From: Ancylobacter tetraedralis | Lineage (GTDB): Bacteria > Pseudomonadota > Alphaproteobacteria > Rhizobiales > Xanthobacteraceae | Length of the DNA stretch: 64,000 nt | Assembly (NCBI RefSeq): GCF_014195655.1 | Contig: NZ_JACICD010000003.1 | Coordinates: 62,001 to 126,000 of the forward strand | Reading direction: 5' to 3' | Part shown: positions 35,535 to 44,981 of the stretch, piece after piece | Numbering within the stretch: position 1 is the first letter of the stretch | How the letters are laid out: each line of letters starts with the position of its first letter | Notes under the pieces: model-generated | Databases searched by the model: none | The model's input: the letters and a program-made list of their open reading frames with translations, nothing else | Told to the model about the DNA's origin: nothing | Made by a program: the position numbers and the translations under genes

Positions 35535-36083
35535 TCAGATTTTGCCGTCGAGGCCCATCTGGTAATATTTGTGGATGATCTTGTCCTGGTTCTCCAGCAG
35601 CCAGTCGATCGAGGGCTCGCCGGTCATCGCCTTGCGGATCGCCTCGGTGGTTCCCCGGCGGTGCAGGTCGAACAGGATCTTGTGGTCGAGATTGGGTTCG
35701 GTCACGACGGAAGGCGCGAGCCAGACCGAGCAGATGATGCCGAGATCATTGGCCTGTTCCTTCGGGATATAGCCCGCGCGCACCGCGTCGAGCACACCGT
35801 TGGCGATGGCGAACTGCACCGTGCCCATGAGGATGCTGGTGTAGCGGTTGTCCTCCACCGTCACCTTGGAAACGCACAGCGTGACCGGGCGCACCATGAT
35901 ATCGGTGTTGAGCAGCGCGAACACCTTGGTATGGCCGGCGACCTGCGAGCCGGTCAGCGTCGCCAGCGCGGTGCCGACCGGCCCGTCGAGCGCGCCGATC
36001 ACCACTTCGGGCTCGGCGGCCGTGCCGGGCGGGCCGCCGGCGACAAGCGCCTCACCCGCGCGCAGAATGATGCGGTCGGTCAT
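35535..36083 (-). CDS. Formaldehyde-activating enzyme (Fae)-like protein
   Basis: 182 residues. It aligns along its length with Fae: RAGEALVAGGPP, EVVIGALDGPVGTALATL, VFALLNTDIMVRPVTLCVSKVTVED, ANGVLDAVRAGYIPKEQANDLGIICSVWL and a C-terminal RRGTTEAIRKAMTGEPSI. Fae condenses formaldehyde with tetrahydromethanopterin. From memory, Fae has AHIDLIIG with a catalytic His; here the matching stretch is AEPEVVIG, so the His appears to be replaced by Glu. It may therefore bind another aldehyde, act in sensing, or have a different function. It is the last gene of the leftward LLM/ABC operon, 36 nt after the VOC gene. Confidence 0.82.
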   Translation of the reverse strand: MTDRIILRAGEALVAGGPPGTAAEPEVVIGALDGPVGTALATLTGSQVAGHTKVFALLNTDIMVRPVTLCVSKVTVEDNRYTSILMGTVQFAIANGVLDAVRAGYIPKEQANDLGIICSVWLAPSVVTEPNLDHKILFDLHRRGTTEAIRKAMTGEPSIDWLLENQDKIIHKYYQMGLDGKI

Positions 36084-36119
36084 GTCGATCTTCCTCGTTG
36101 CTGAATAAGCCGGACGCGC

Positions 36120-36479
36120 TCAGGACGCGCCGCGACGCTGGAAAAGCTGGAGATAATTACCCGACGGATCGACCAGCGTCACCGTGCGACCGTGGCTGCC
36201 CATGTCGCGCGCGGCAAGGATGCGGATGCCGGCCGCGCTCAGCTCGGTCTGCCGAGCGTCGAGGTCGTCCACCTCGAACACCGCGACCGCGCCCGCCGCG
36301 CCGCCGGGATATTCGGCCGACGAGCCGATGGCGAAGTTCACCCCGCCCGCATCATATTGCACCCAGCGCTCCCCATCGGCGAATTTCGGGGTCAGGCCCA
36401 GCACCTGCTCGTAGAATTGGCGGCTCGCCGCCATGTCGCCGGCACCGACATAGACATTATGCAGTTTCTTGACGGTCAT
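36120..36479 (-). CDS. VOC (glyoxalase/extradiol dioxygenase) superfamily protein
   Basis: 119 residues, one pair of beta-alpha-beta-beta-beta modules. KKLHNVYVGAGDMAASRQFYEQVLGL gives a possible metal His at position 7, and the module ends VTLVDPSGNYLQLFQ. Members include glyoxalases, dioxygenases, epimerases and binding proteins, so the reaction is unknown. It sits between the flavin reductase and Fae-like genes. Confidence 0.85.
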   Translation of the reverse strand: MTVKKLHNVYVGAGDMAASRQFYEQVLGLTPKFADGERWVQYDAGGVNFAIGSSAEYPGGAAGAVAVFEVDDLDARQTELSAAGIRILAARDMGSHGRTVTLVDPSGNYLQLFQRRGAS

Positions 36480-36572
36480 TGTCGTGTTTCCTCGCGGGGC
36501 GCCCGCGGCGGAGCCCCGCTCCTTTTGCCGCGTGCGTGCGCGCTCGTCCCCTCGGTCCTGTCGTGATGGCCG

Positions 36573-37099
36573 TCAGTTCGCTGGGGCGAACGCGCCGGCG
36601 CGGTAGAGCAGCGCGGCGCGCTGCGGCGAGACCGTGGTGGCCGTGACGGCACCGAGAAACACCGTATGCGTGCCGGCGTCGATCGCCTGGATCACCTGGC
36701 AGTCGAAGGCGGCGACGGCGTCCGCCAGCACCGGCGCGCCGGTGGCCAGCGAGCGCCATTCGCCATGCTCGAAGCGCTCCGCGCCGCGCGCCCCGTCCCG
36801 GCCGGCGAAGCGCTCCGCCAGGCATTGGTGCTCGGCGGCGATGACATTGACGCAGAAGGCACCGCTCTCGCGGATCGCCGCGTGCCCCTCGGCGCTGCGG
36901 TTGATGCAGACGAGGAGCGTCGGCGGGTCGGCCGATACCGAGCACACCGCGGTGGCGGTCAGTCCGCGGCGCCCACCGTCGCGTCCGGCGGTGATGATGG
37001 TGACGCCGGCGGCAAGCTCGCGCATCGCCGCGCGGAAGCCGGCCGAGTCCGGCGCCTGGGCCGAAGGGGCCGGTATTGTGGGGTCCGTGGGTGAGGGCA

Positions 37100-37103
<4 letters not shown>
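36573..37103 (-). CDS. Flavin reductase (RutF/HpaC/NtaB-like)
   Basis: 176 residues. FRAAMRELAAGVTIITAG followed by RRGLTATAVCSVSADPPTLLVCINRSAEGHAAI is the FMN-binding flavin-reductase signature, and SGAFCVNVIAAEHQCLAERFAG follows. It would supply FMNH2 to the LLM monooxygenase(s) of the locus. The ATG overlaps the livF-type stop by 4 nt (ATGA), which ties it firmly to the operon. Confidence 0.92.
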
Positions 37104-37815
<712 letters not shown>

Positions 37816-37819
<4 letters not shown>

Positions 37820-38691
37820 GCGATGCGGGCCTCCATCTGGCGCTGCGGTTCGGGGGACGCGGCAGGGGCGGCGATCTGCCCGCTGCGGCGGCCGAGATAG
37901 GCCTCGATCACCCGCTCATCCGCCTGGATCTCACCCGGCGTGCCCTCGGTGAGGATGGCGCCGCGATTGAACACGGTGATCCGCTCGGCCACCGCCATCA
38001 CCACGCGCATGTGATGCTCGATCAGCACGACGGTGACGCCCAGCTCGGTGCGGATGCGCTCGATCAGCTCGACCAGCGCGCGGCCCTCGGCCGGGTTCAT
38101 GCCGGCCGCTGGTTCGTCGAGCATCAGGATGCGCGGCCCGGCCACCAGCGCACGGGCGATCTCCAGCCGACGCTGGTCGCCATAGGGCATGTGGCGGGCA
38201 AGATCGCCGGCCCGCTGCGGGATGCCGACAAAGGCGAGGTAGTGGTGCGCCCGCGCGCGTGCCTCCGCCTCCTCGCGGCGGAAGCGCCCGCTGCCCAGGA
38301 TGGCTTCCCAGAACGTGGCGTGCAGCCGGCGGTGCTGGCCGACCAGCACGTTCTCCAACGCCGTCATGTTGGGGAACAGCCGGACATTCTGGTAGGTGCG
38401 CGCCACGCCATGCCGCGCCACCACATGCGCCGGCAATCCATCGATACGCTCGCCGCCGAGGTAGATCGTGCCGGCCGTGGGTTGCACGAAGGCGGTGATG
38501 CAGTTGAAGGCGGTGGTCTTGCCCGCGCCGTTCGGCCCGATAATGGCGTGAACGCTGCCCTCGGCAATGCGGAGATCGACATTCTGGATGGCGATCATGC
38601 CACCGAACGCCTTCTTCAGGCCATGCACGTCCAAGAGCGGCGCGCGCGGGGGGATGGCGAGCGGGAGATTGGGGGGGAGGACGTCAGGCAC
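37816..38691 (-). CDS. Branched-chain-type ABC transporter ATPase (LivG family)
   Basis: 291 residues from the GTG at 38691. Walker A GPNGAGKTT, LivG-typical RTYQNVRLFPNMTALENVLVGQH, a signature region MPYGDQRRLEIARAL (YGDQ in place of SGGQ, common in LivG), Walker B ILMLDEPAAGMNP and switch IEHHM. GTG 38691 is chosen because AGGAG lies 8 nt upstream and the start overlaps the livM stop by 8 nt. Confidence 0.93.
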
Positions 38692-40357
38692 GGGCGTTCT
38701 CCTGGGTCTGGGTCGTGGCCGGCCACAGGCCTTCGGCCCGCACATGCATCATCGCCACCAGCGCGATGCCGTAGAACAGGTAGCGGAACTCGCCGAACTC
38801 GCGCAGCAGCTCCGGAAGTCCGATCAGCACGATCGCCCCCACCAGCACGCCGGGAAGCGAGCCGAGACCCCCGATGACCAGGATGGCCAGAACGTTGATC
38901 GACACCAGCAGCTGGAAGGAATGGGGATAGACCGACCCGACCAGCGCCGCGAACACCGCGCCCGCCGCCCCGGCGAAGGCCGCGCCGATCGTGTAGGCGA
39001 GCAGCTTGGACGCCACGGGATCGATGCCGAGCGCCTGCGCCACGTCCTCGTCCTCGCGCATGGCGAGCCACGCCCGGCCGATACGGGCGTGCTGCAGCCG
39101 CCAGGATATGAAGGCGACCACGCCGGCCAGCGCCAGGGCGAGGTAGTAGAGCGCGGCCGGCGATTGCAGCGAGACGCCGAAGATGCGCGGATGGTCGATC
39201 TCGATGATGCCCTGCGAGCCCCCGAGATAGGGCGCCAGCGCATCGGACAGCACCAGCACGCGGATGATTTCGCCAAGCCCCAGCGTCGCCATGGCGAGGT
39301 AGTCGCCGCGCACCCGCAGAACCGGCAGGCCGAACAGCATGCCCGCGCCGGCGGCAAGTACCACCGCCACCGGCAGCGCCACCCAGAACGACACGTCGGC
39401 GACGGCCAGCGGGCCGGACGAGCACATGAGCGCGACCGTGTAGGCGCCAACCGCGAAGAAGGCGACGAAGCCGAGATCGACCAGCCCGGCAAGGCCCAGC
39501 TCGATGTTCAGCCCCATGCCCATCAGCATGTAGAGCGCCACCAGCATGGCGACCTGCGCCACGAAATCGTTGGTGACCAGCGGCAGGACGAGAACGCCCA
39601 CCAGCAGCAAGGCGAGCCCGGCTTTCGAGGAGCGCGCCCGGCGTGCCGGATCGATCTGTGCGTTCCAGCGATCCCGAACCAGGCAGAACAGCGCGCCCCC
39701 CACCAGCAACAGCAGCGCCGAGCCGCGATTGAGCCCGCCGGGGCCGAACACCTCCCAATCCGGCCCGTTCAGGTCGGGCAGGTTGTCCAGCACGCTGACG
39801 AAGACATCGCGGAACAGGCCGGCGATGAGGACGAATGCAAAGCCATAGGTCAGCGCACGGCGGTAGCGGCTGGGCATGGCCGCGAACAGCCCGCCGATCA
39901 CCCCGAGAAGGGCGCCGAGCGCGGGCAGTTGCACCAGCGCCTGCAGCGAGCCGATGGGCGCGCCAAGGCTCAGCGCCTTGATCAGCATCGGGCTGGCCGC
40001 CACCAGCGTGGCGCGCAGGCTGACGGACCCCATGAGCAGAACGAGAGCCGAGACGCACAGCCCCGCCGTGAGCCCCGCCACCGCGCCGTGAACGACGACG
40101 CGGGTGCCCGAGGGTCGGCCTTGCCGGTCACGCCCGGCGACATAGCCGGCGGCGATGGCCATCAGCGCGAAGGCGATCTGCGACAGGGTCAGCGTGTCTT
40201 CCACCACATGGCGCTTGTCCATCGCCACATAGGCACCGATCAGCGCGAAGCCGATCGCTGCAAAGCCGGCGAGGGCACCGACCTGAAGGGTCTCGGCCAG
40301 CGGCGTCTTGCGCCGCCGCGTGACCTTGAAGGAGCTGGTAACGGCGTTGAAGGACAT
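38684..40357 (-). CDS. LivM-type ABC permease with long N-terminal membrane extension
   Basis: 557 residues, against roughly 320-420 for most LivM. The C-terminal 300 residues are standard (LVALYMLMGMGLNIELGLAGLVDLG, VLRVRGDYLAMATLGLGEI, GRAWLAMREDEDVAQALG). The first 250 residues add about five or six extra helices (GALAGFAAIGFALIGAYVAM; FALMAIAAGYVAGRD; GLTAGLCVSALVLLMGSV; VQLPALGALLGVIGGLF). A related long form occurs in other alphaproteobacterial Liv systems. Confidence 0.93.
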   Translation of the reverse strand: MSFNAVTSSFKVTRRRKTPLAETLQVGALAGFAAIGFALIGAYVAMDKRHVVEDTLTLSQIAFALMAIAAGYVAGRDRQGRPSGTRVVVHGAVAGLTAGLCVSALVLLMGSVSLRATLVAASPMLIKALSLGAPIGSLQALVQLPALGALLGVIGGLFAAMPSRYRRALTYGFAFVLIAGLFRDVFVSVLDNLPDLNGPDWEVFGPGGLNRGSALLLLVGGALFCLVRDRWNAQIDPARRARSSKAGLALLLVGVLVLPLVTNDFVAQVAMLVALYMLMGMGLNIELGLAGLVDLGFVAFFAVGAYTVALMCSSGPLAVADVSFWVALPVAVVLAAGAGMLFGLPVLRVRGDYLAMATLGLGEIIRVLVLSDALAPYLGGSQGIIEIDHPRIFGVSLQSPAALYYLALALAGVVAFISWRLQHARIGRAWLAMREDEDVAQALGIDPVASKLLAYTIGAAFAGAAGAVFAALVGSVYPHSFQLLVSINVLAILVIGGLGSLPGVLVGAIVLIGLPELLREFGEFRYLFYGIALVAMMHVRAEGLWPATTQTQENARA

Positions 40358-40361
40358 GGCG

Positions 40362-41459
40362 TCAGGCCCGCTTCGAGGCGAGTCGCTCGCCGAGCAACCC
40401 CTGGGGACGGAAGATCAGGATCATCACCAGCATGCCGTAGCCGATCACGTCCTTGAGCTGGTAGGGCGCGGGCAGGCCGAAGCCTTCCAGCACCAGCGCC
40501 GGGCCGAGCGCCTCGGCCAGCCCCAGCACCAGCCCGCCGAGCAGCGCGCCGCCCAGATTGCCGATGCCGCCGAGAATGGCCGCCGCGAAGCCCTTGACGC
40601 CGAGCGCGAAGCCCATGAAGACGGTGATCTGCTTGAACACCAGCGCGTAGAGCACGCCGGCGACCCCGGCCATGGCGCCGCCAATGGCGAAGGTGGCGAC
40701 GATGACGGCGCCGACATTGATGCCGACCAGCGCCGCCGCATCGCGATCCTCCGCCACCGCCCGCATCGCCTTGCCCAGCGGGCTCAGCTTCACCAGCGCC
40801 AGCAGGCCGGCCAGCACAATGAGCGCGGCGATGAAGGCGACGATCTGCGGGATCGGCACGATGAGCCCGAACAGGCTCACCGTCCCCTCCATCCAGCCGA
40901 AGCCGGGATAGGCGCGGTTACGCGTGCCGAACAGGCCGCGCGCGGCATATTGCAGGACAAAGGACATGCCGATGGCGCAGATGAGCGGCGCCAGCGAGCG
41001 CACATGCAGGAAAGGCCGGTAGGCGATGCGCTCGATGATGAGCGACATCGTCGCGCCCCCCGCCATGCCGGCGGCAAGCACCAAGGGCAGCGCCAGCAGC
41101 GGCAGGGCGTTGAGCAGCCCCGCATCGTTCAGCGCTCCCGCCGCGAACAGCCCGGCGAAGGACCCGATCATCATCACGTCGCCATGGGCGAAGTTGATCA
41201 TGCGCAGGATGCCGTAGACCATGGTGTAGCCCAGCGCGATCAGCGCGTAGATGCTGCCAATGGTGAGGCCGAACATCGTGAAGGACACGAAATCGGCGGC
41301 GGAGTAGGTGCCGGCGGTGAGACCGCCGGCAAGACCCACCAGGACGAGAGCCGCGACACTGATCCGGATGGCGAGAAGCACATGATCGACCCAGGTCGAC
41401 CGGCGCAGCCATTCGGAGAATGCCCCCGGCTCCGTCGCGGAGCGCGGGACCTCGCTCAC
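40362..41459 (-). CDS. LivH-type ABC permease
   Basis: 365 residues from the GTG at 41459. FTMFGLTIGSIYALIALGYTMVYGILRMINFAHGDVMM is the LivH hallmark, with KAMRAVAEDRDAAALVGINV as the cytoplasmic loop that meets the ATPase. An N-terminal stretch before the first core helix carries one additional hydrophobic segment. GTG 41459 overlaps the binding-protein stop (GTGA). Confidence 0.94.
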   Translation of the reverse strand: MSEVPRSATEPGAFSEWLRRSTWVDHVLLAIRISVAALVLVGLAGGLTAGTYSAADFVSFTMFGLTIGSIYALIALGYTMVYGILRMINFAHGDVMMIGSFAGLFAAGALNDAGLLNALPLLALPLVLAAGMAGGATMSLIIERIAYRPFLHVRSLAPLICAIGMSFVLQYAARGLFGTRNRAYPGFGWMEGTVSLFGLIVPIPQIVAFIAALIVLAGLLALVKLSPLGKAMRAVAEDRDAAALVGINVGAVIVATFAIGGAMAGVAGVLYALVFKQITVFMGFALGVKGFAAAILGGIGNLGGALLGGLVLGLAEALGPALVLEGFGLPAPYQLKDVIGYGMLVMILIFRPQGLLGERLASKRA

Positions 41460-42691
41460 GGAAAGATCCGCTTGGGGTTGGTGCCGGGCGCGAAGGACGA
41501 CTGGTCGTCGCTGGTGAACTCCCAGATCGCGTAGGTCGCGGCACCGCAATCGCCGTAGGTGTCGCAGGTCAGCGCGCCGGTGAGGCCGGGCAGGGCCTTG
41601 GTCGCCATCATCGCGTCGTGCAGCGCCTGGCGGCCGATATAGAGATTGCCCTCGGCATCCGTCTTGCCGACTTCCTTGATGGCCGCCATGGTCAGCAGCG
41701 CGGCGTCATAGCCATAGGCGCTGAAGCCGCCGATCGGCGCCTCGCCATATTCCGCGGTGAAGTTCTTCACGAACACCGGGAACCGCTCGGAGAACAGGTC
41801 GGTCGAGGGACCGACAATGTGGAAGCCGATGATCTTCGGGCCGACCGCCTCGATCACGTTGGCGCTGAACACGCCTTCGCCGCCGATCACCTTGGTCCCG
41901 GCAAGCCCGGCCACTTCGTCCTTCTGGCGCATCAGGAAGCCGACGGTGGAGGTGAAGACCGGGGTGAAGATGAGTTCCGGCTTCTTGGTGGCGATGCGCG
42001 TCAGCACCGGGCGCAGGTCGGTGTCGGTCGGGGAGACCGCCTCGCTGGCGACGATGGTGCCGCCCTTGGCGATGAAGTCTTTCTCGAAGGCGCGCACCAG
42101 CTGCTCGGTATAGGGGCTGCCGTCATGGATGGTGGCGGCGGTCTTCACGCCCAGCTTGTCATGGGCGTAGCTGGCGGTGAAGGCCGCGCTCTTGAGGTCG
42201 TTCGGCACCACGCGCAGGAAGCCCTTGAACCCGTCCGGCCGGTCGGCGGCGGTCAGCGCCGGCGCGGTGGCTCCGATCGCGACGCTCGGAATGCCGAGCT
42301 TCCACAGGATGGGGGCGCCGACGCGCGCGCCCGAGGAGCAGCTCGGGCCGAGCACGGCGACGATCTGCTTGTTGCCCGCGAGCTTGGTGGCGGCGGTCTG
42401 GCCGCCCTCGGCGGTGCACTGGGCATCCTCGCCGAGCAGCTTCACCGGGAAGCCGAGCACCTTGCCGCCGGCGTCCTTGATGGCGATCTCGGCGCCGCGC
42501 AGCTCGTCGATGCCCTGGTTGGTGTCGCCGCCCGACTGGGAGGAATAGCCGCCGATCTGGATCGGCTGGCCCTTGGTGATCTTCACCACGCCGAGCGCGT
42601 CGGTAACGGGGCCGAGCGTTTCCGCCCGGCTGCCGGATGCGGCGAGAAGCACCGCGGCGAGGGTCGCCGCGGAGAAGAATACCTTGTTCAT
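41456..42691 (-). CDS. Branched-chain-type periplasmic binding protein
   Basis: 411 residues with a signal peptide (VFFSAATLAAVLLAASGSRA, cleavage near residue 23). It has the LivJ/LivK fold (KGQPIQIGGYSSQSGGDTNQGIDELRGAEIAIKDAGG, VLGPSCSSGARVGAPIL, GFSAYGYDAALLTMAAI). The ligand is unknown. Immediate neighbours make it the capture protein for the LLM-pathway substrate. Confidence 0.93.
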   Translation of the reverse strand: MNKVFFSAATLAAVLLAASGSRAETLGPVTDALGVVKITKGQPIQIGGYSSQSGGDTNQGIDELRGAEIAIKDAGGKVLGFPVKLLGEDAQCTAEGGQTAATKLAGNKQIVAVLGPSCSSGARVGAPILWKLGIPSVAIGATAPALTAADRPDGFKGFLRVVPNDLKSAAFTASYAHDKLGVKTAATIHDGSPYTEQLVRAFEKDFIAKGGTIVASEAVSPTDTDLRPVLTRIATKKPELIFTPVFTSTVGFLMRQKDEVAGLAGTKVIGGEGVFSANVIEAVGPKIIGFHIVGPSTDLFSERFPVFVKNFTAEYGEAPIGGFSAYGYDAALLTMAAIKEVGKTDAEGNLYIGRQALHDAMMATKALPGLTGALTCDTYGDCGAATYAIWEFTSDDQSSFAPGTNPKRIFP

Positions 42692-42795
42692 CGTCGTCCA
42701 TCCTCTGGTTGGCGCGCGGCCTTTTGCCGGCCGCGTCGTTCGAAAGATCGGTTGGGGCTACACCTCTCCGAAGCGGTTCCGGAGTGAATGGCCGG

Positions 42796-43878
42796 TCACT
42801 CGGCCGCGACCGGGACAGGCTTTCCGATGGCCGACAGCGGGCCTACCTCGCGCTCGACGAGGGGCAGCACCTCGGCGCCGAAGCGCTCCAGCGCGCGCCG
42901 CGCGCGGGCCACCGGCATGTCGCCGAACTGGAAGAAGCAGTTATAGTGCTGCGGGTTGAGCCGGCGGATTTCCGAGACCAGCCGCTCGGCCACATGATGC
43001 GGATCGCCGATCAGCAGGTTGTCGCGGAAGGTCTCCAGCGGCGGCTCGTCGGGAATGGGGGCCGCTTCCACGAAGGAGCCGTTCAGCGTCAGCACGTTGC
43101 TGCGCAGGCCGTGCACCATGCGCCCGACATAGCGCGCGCGCTCGGCCGCCTCCAGCGCTTCGCTCGCGCTGTCGGTGACGTGGATATATTGCTGCAGCGC
43201 CACCGGCATGGTCGGGCCGTCCAGCCCGCCCTGCACCCAGGAGGCGCGCACCTGCTCGGCAATGCCGAACAGCGCCTCCGAGCCGCGCCAGCCGGCCGTG
43301 ATGAAGGGCACGCCGCCCCATTTCGACAGCGCCTTGAGGATCGGCGGGTGCGGCGAGGTGCAATAGACCGGCGGCATGGGCTGCTGCACCGGGCGCACGG
43401 TGATGGCGGTCTCGGGCACGGTGATATGCTTGCCCTCGAACGCGACGCGGCCCTCCGCCAGCACCTGCTCGACCACCGACCAGTATTCGAGGAAGATCTC
43501 GGTCTTCTTGGCGACCTCGGCGCCGTAGCGCTCGAATTCATAGGCCTGGTAGCCGGTGCCGACGCCGAGCACCGCCCGCCCGCCGCTGATCTGGTCGAGC
43601 AGGCCGATCTCCTGCGCCACCCGCAGCGGATGATAGAGCGGTAGCACCACCACGCCGGCCCCGAGCCGGATGCGGCTGGTGTGGCCGGCCATGTGCGCCG
43701 CCACCATCAGGGGCGACACGCTGACGGAATAATTGGTGAAGTGATGCTCGGCGAACCAGGCGATCTCGAAGCCGATATCCTCGGCGAGCGTCACCATGCT
43801 GCGCGTATCGTCGATGACGCCCGCGACCCCGCCGGGATTATCGCGCAGGCCCATCAGGTTGAATATGCCGAAGTGCAT
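42796..43878 (-). CDS. LLM-class flavin-dependent monooxygenase (paralogue 1)
   Basis: 360 residues, starting MHFGIFNLMGLRDNPGG. IGFEIAWFAEHHFTNYSVSVSPLMVAAHMAG and DQISGGRAVLGVGTGYQAYEFERYGAE are luciferase-family motifs. It shares the NLMGLxD start, AWFAEHHFTN and GxGYQxYEF elements with the divergent gene at 44982, so the two are paralogues. It needs FMNH2 or F420H2; the operon encodes a flavin reductase. Methylene-H4MPT reductases belong to the same superfamily, which matters because an Fae-like gene is in the operon. Confidence 0.92.
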   Translation of the reverse strand: MHFGIFNLMGLRDNPGGVAGVIDDTRSMVTLAEDIGFEIAWFAEHHFTNYSVSVSPLMVAAHMAGHTSRIRLGAGVVVLPLYHPLRVAQEIGLLDQISGGRAVLGVGTGYQAYEFERYGAEVAKKTEIFLEYWSVVEQVLAEGRVAFEGKHITVPETAITVRPVQQPMPPVYCTSPHPPILKALSKWGGVPFITAGWRGSEALFGIAEQVRASWVQGGLDGPTMPVALQQYIHVTDSASEALEAAERARYVGRMVHGLRSNVLTLNGSFVEAAPIPDEPPLETFRDNLLIGDPHHVAERLVSEIRRLNPQHYNCFFQFGDMPVARARRALERFGAEVLPLVEREVGPLSAIGKPVPVAAE

Positions 43879-43913
43879 GTTCGTACTCTTGTTCTCAAAT
43901 AAAGGGCGAAAGA

Positions 43914-44645
43914 TCAGGCGATGAAGTAACCGCCGCTGATCGCGACCGTCTCGCCGACCATGTATCTGTTCTTTTCCGAGACCAGGAAGATCACCACGTC
44001 GGCGACATCTTCCGGCTCCGCGGCGCGGCCCAGCGCGGTCTGCGCCGCCAGTTCCGGCAGGAAGCCGGCGGCGCGCGCCTTCTCGGTGGCGATGCCGGCC
44101 GGCGCCACGCCGTTGATGAGGATGTTGTCGGGCGCCACGGCCAGCGCCATGCTCTTGGTGAGGCTGACCACCGCCGCCTTCATCGCCGCGTAATGCGCGT
44201 TCTTCGGGTGCGCCTTCAGCGCGTCGATCGAGGCGATGTTGACGATGCGCCCGCCGCCCTGCGCCTGCATGTGGGTGATGGCGGCCACCGAGACATTGTA
44301 GAGCCCGCGCACATTCACCGCGAAGCTGAAGTCCCAGTCGGCGTCGGTGATCTCGAGGATCGGCCGGCGCGGATACACCCCGGCGCAGTTGATCAGGCCG
44401 TGCACGCGCCCGGCCGTCGCGATCGCGCTGTCCACCAGCGCCTTCGCGCTGTCGCGGGTGGTGATGTCGCCGATCACCGAGAAGGCCTTCCCGCCCTTGG
44501 CCGTGATTTCGTCGACCACGACCTGCGCGGATTCGGCGTTGATCTCGAGGATGGCCACCTGCGCGCCGGCATCGGCGAGGCCCAGACAGATGGCGCGGCC
44601 CAGGCCGCTGCCCCCACCGGTGACGATAATGGTTTGACCCTGCAT
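43914..44645 (-). CDS. Short-chain dehydrogenase/reductase (FabG-like)
   Basis: 243 residues. Dinucleotide motif TGGGSGLG (residues 9-16), NCAGVYPRR (NAG-like), catalytic Ser about 139 (NIASID), Tyr 152 and Lys 156 (YAAMK). The C-terminus VGETVAISGGYFIA is typical. Probably oxidises an alcohol or reduces a carbonyl in the pathway. First gene of the leftward operon; 35 nt separate it from the LLM gene. The start at 44645 is the family N-terminus. Confidence 0.93.
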   Translation of the reverse strand: MQGQTIIVTGGGSGLGRAICLGLADAGAQVAILEINAESAQVVVDEITAKGGKAFSVIGDITTRDSAKALVDSAIATAGRVHGLINCAGVYPRRPILEITDADWDFSFAVNVRGLYNVSVAAITHMQAQGGGRIVNIASIDALKAHPKNAHYAAMKAAVVSLTKSMALAVAPDNILINGVAPAGIATEKARAAGFLPELAAQTALGRAAEPEDVADVVIFLVSEKNRYMVGETVAISGGYFIA

Positions 44646-44806
44646 GGAGGCTCCGATGTCTGGAAAGGTGGCATCGCCGCTTGAGGCATGACGACGTTCT
44701 TGTGACGGAGTGTTCCCGACCGGGGGCACCGATCACAAACGATGAATTCTCATGGAACGATAAGGAAAGACGCCGCCGGCCCGGGCCGCCAAGTCCGGCT
44801 TGGCCA

Positions 44807-44889
44807 AGCATAAGAACAGCTAATTTGCCGGGCGCCGGAGCTGTTCCTATGCTTTGAGATAACGAGCGCCATGCCTTGAGATGACGGGC
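44807..44889. promoter_or_regulatory. Divergent control region: 16-bp inverted repeat and 22-bp-period direct repeats
   Basis: The 336-nt gap 44646-44981 separates the SDR-led operon from the second LLM gene. It holds AAGCATAAGAACAGCT (44806-44821) and AGCTGTTCCTATGCTT (44839-44854), complementary at 15 of 16 positions around a 17-nt spacer. The right arm runs into two direct repeats starting at 44849 and 44871 (ATGCTTTGAGATAACGAGC and ATGCCTTGAGATGACGGGC, 16 of 19 identical). This looks like a cooperative operator for the nearby LysR regulator. Confidence 0.6.
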
Positions 44890-44981
44890 ATGCGAGCCAC
44901 ATGACAAGCCTGCGACGGATAGCGGGACAGGCGGCGGAAGGCGCGTGTCCGCATCGGCATCCGTGGCAATGGGGGAACGCC

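Noticed and set aside
42796-44907. Single 703-codon frame suggesting an SDR-LLM fusion protein
   Set aside because: The SDR is encoded in a different frame of the same strand (43914-44645); the LLM part has its own ATG at 43878.
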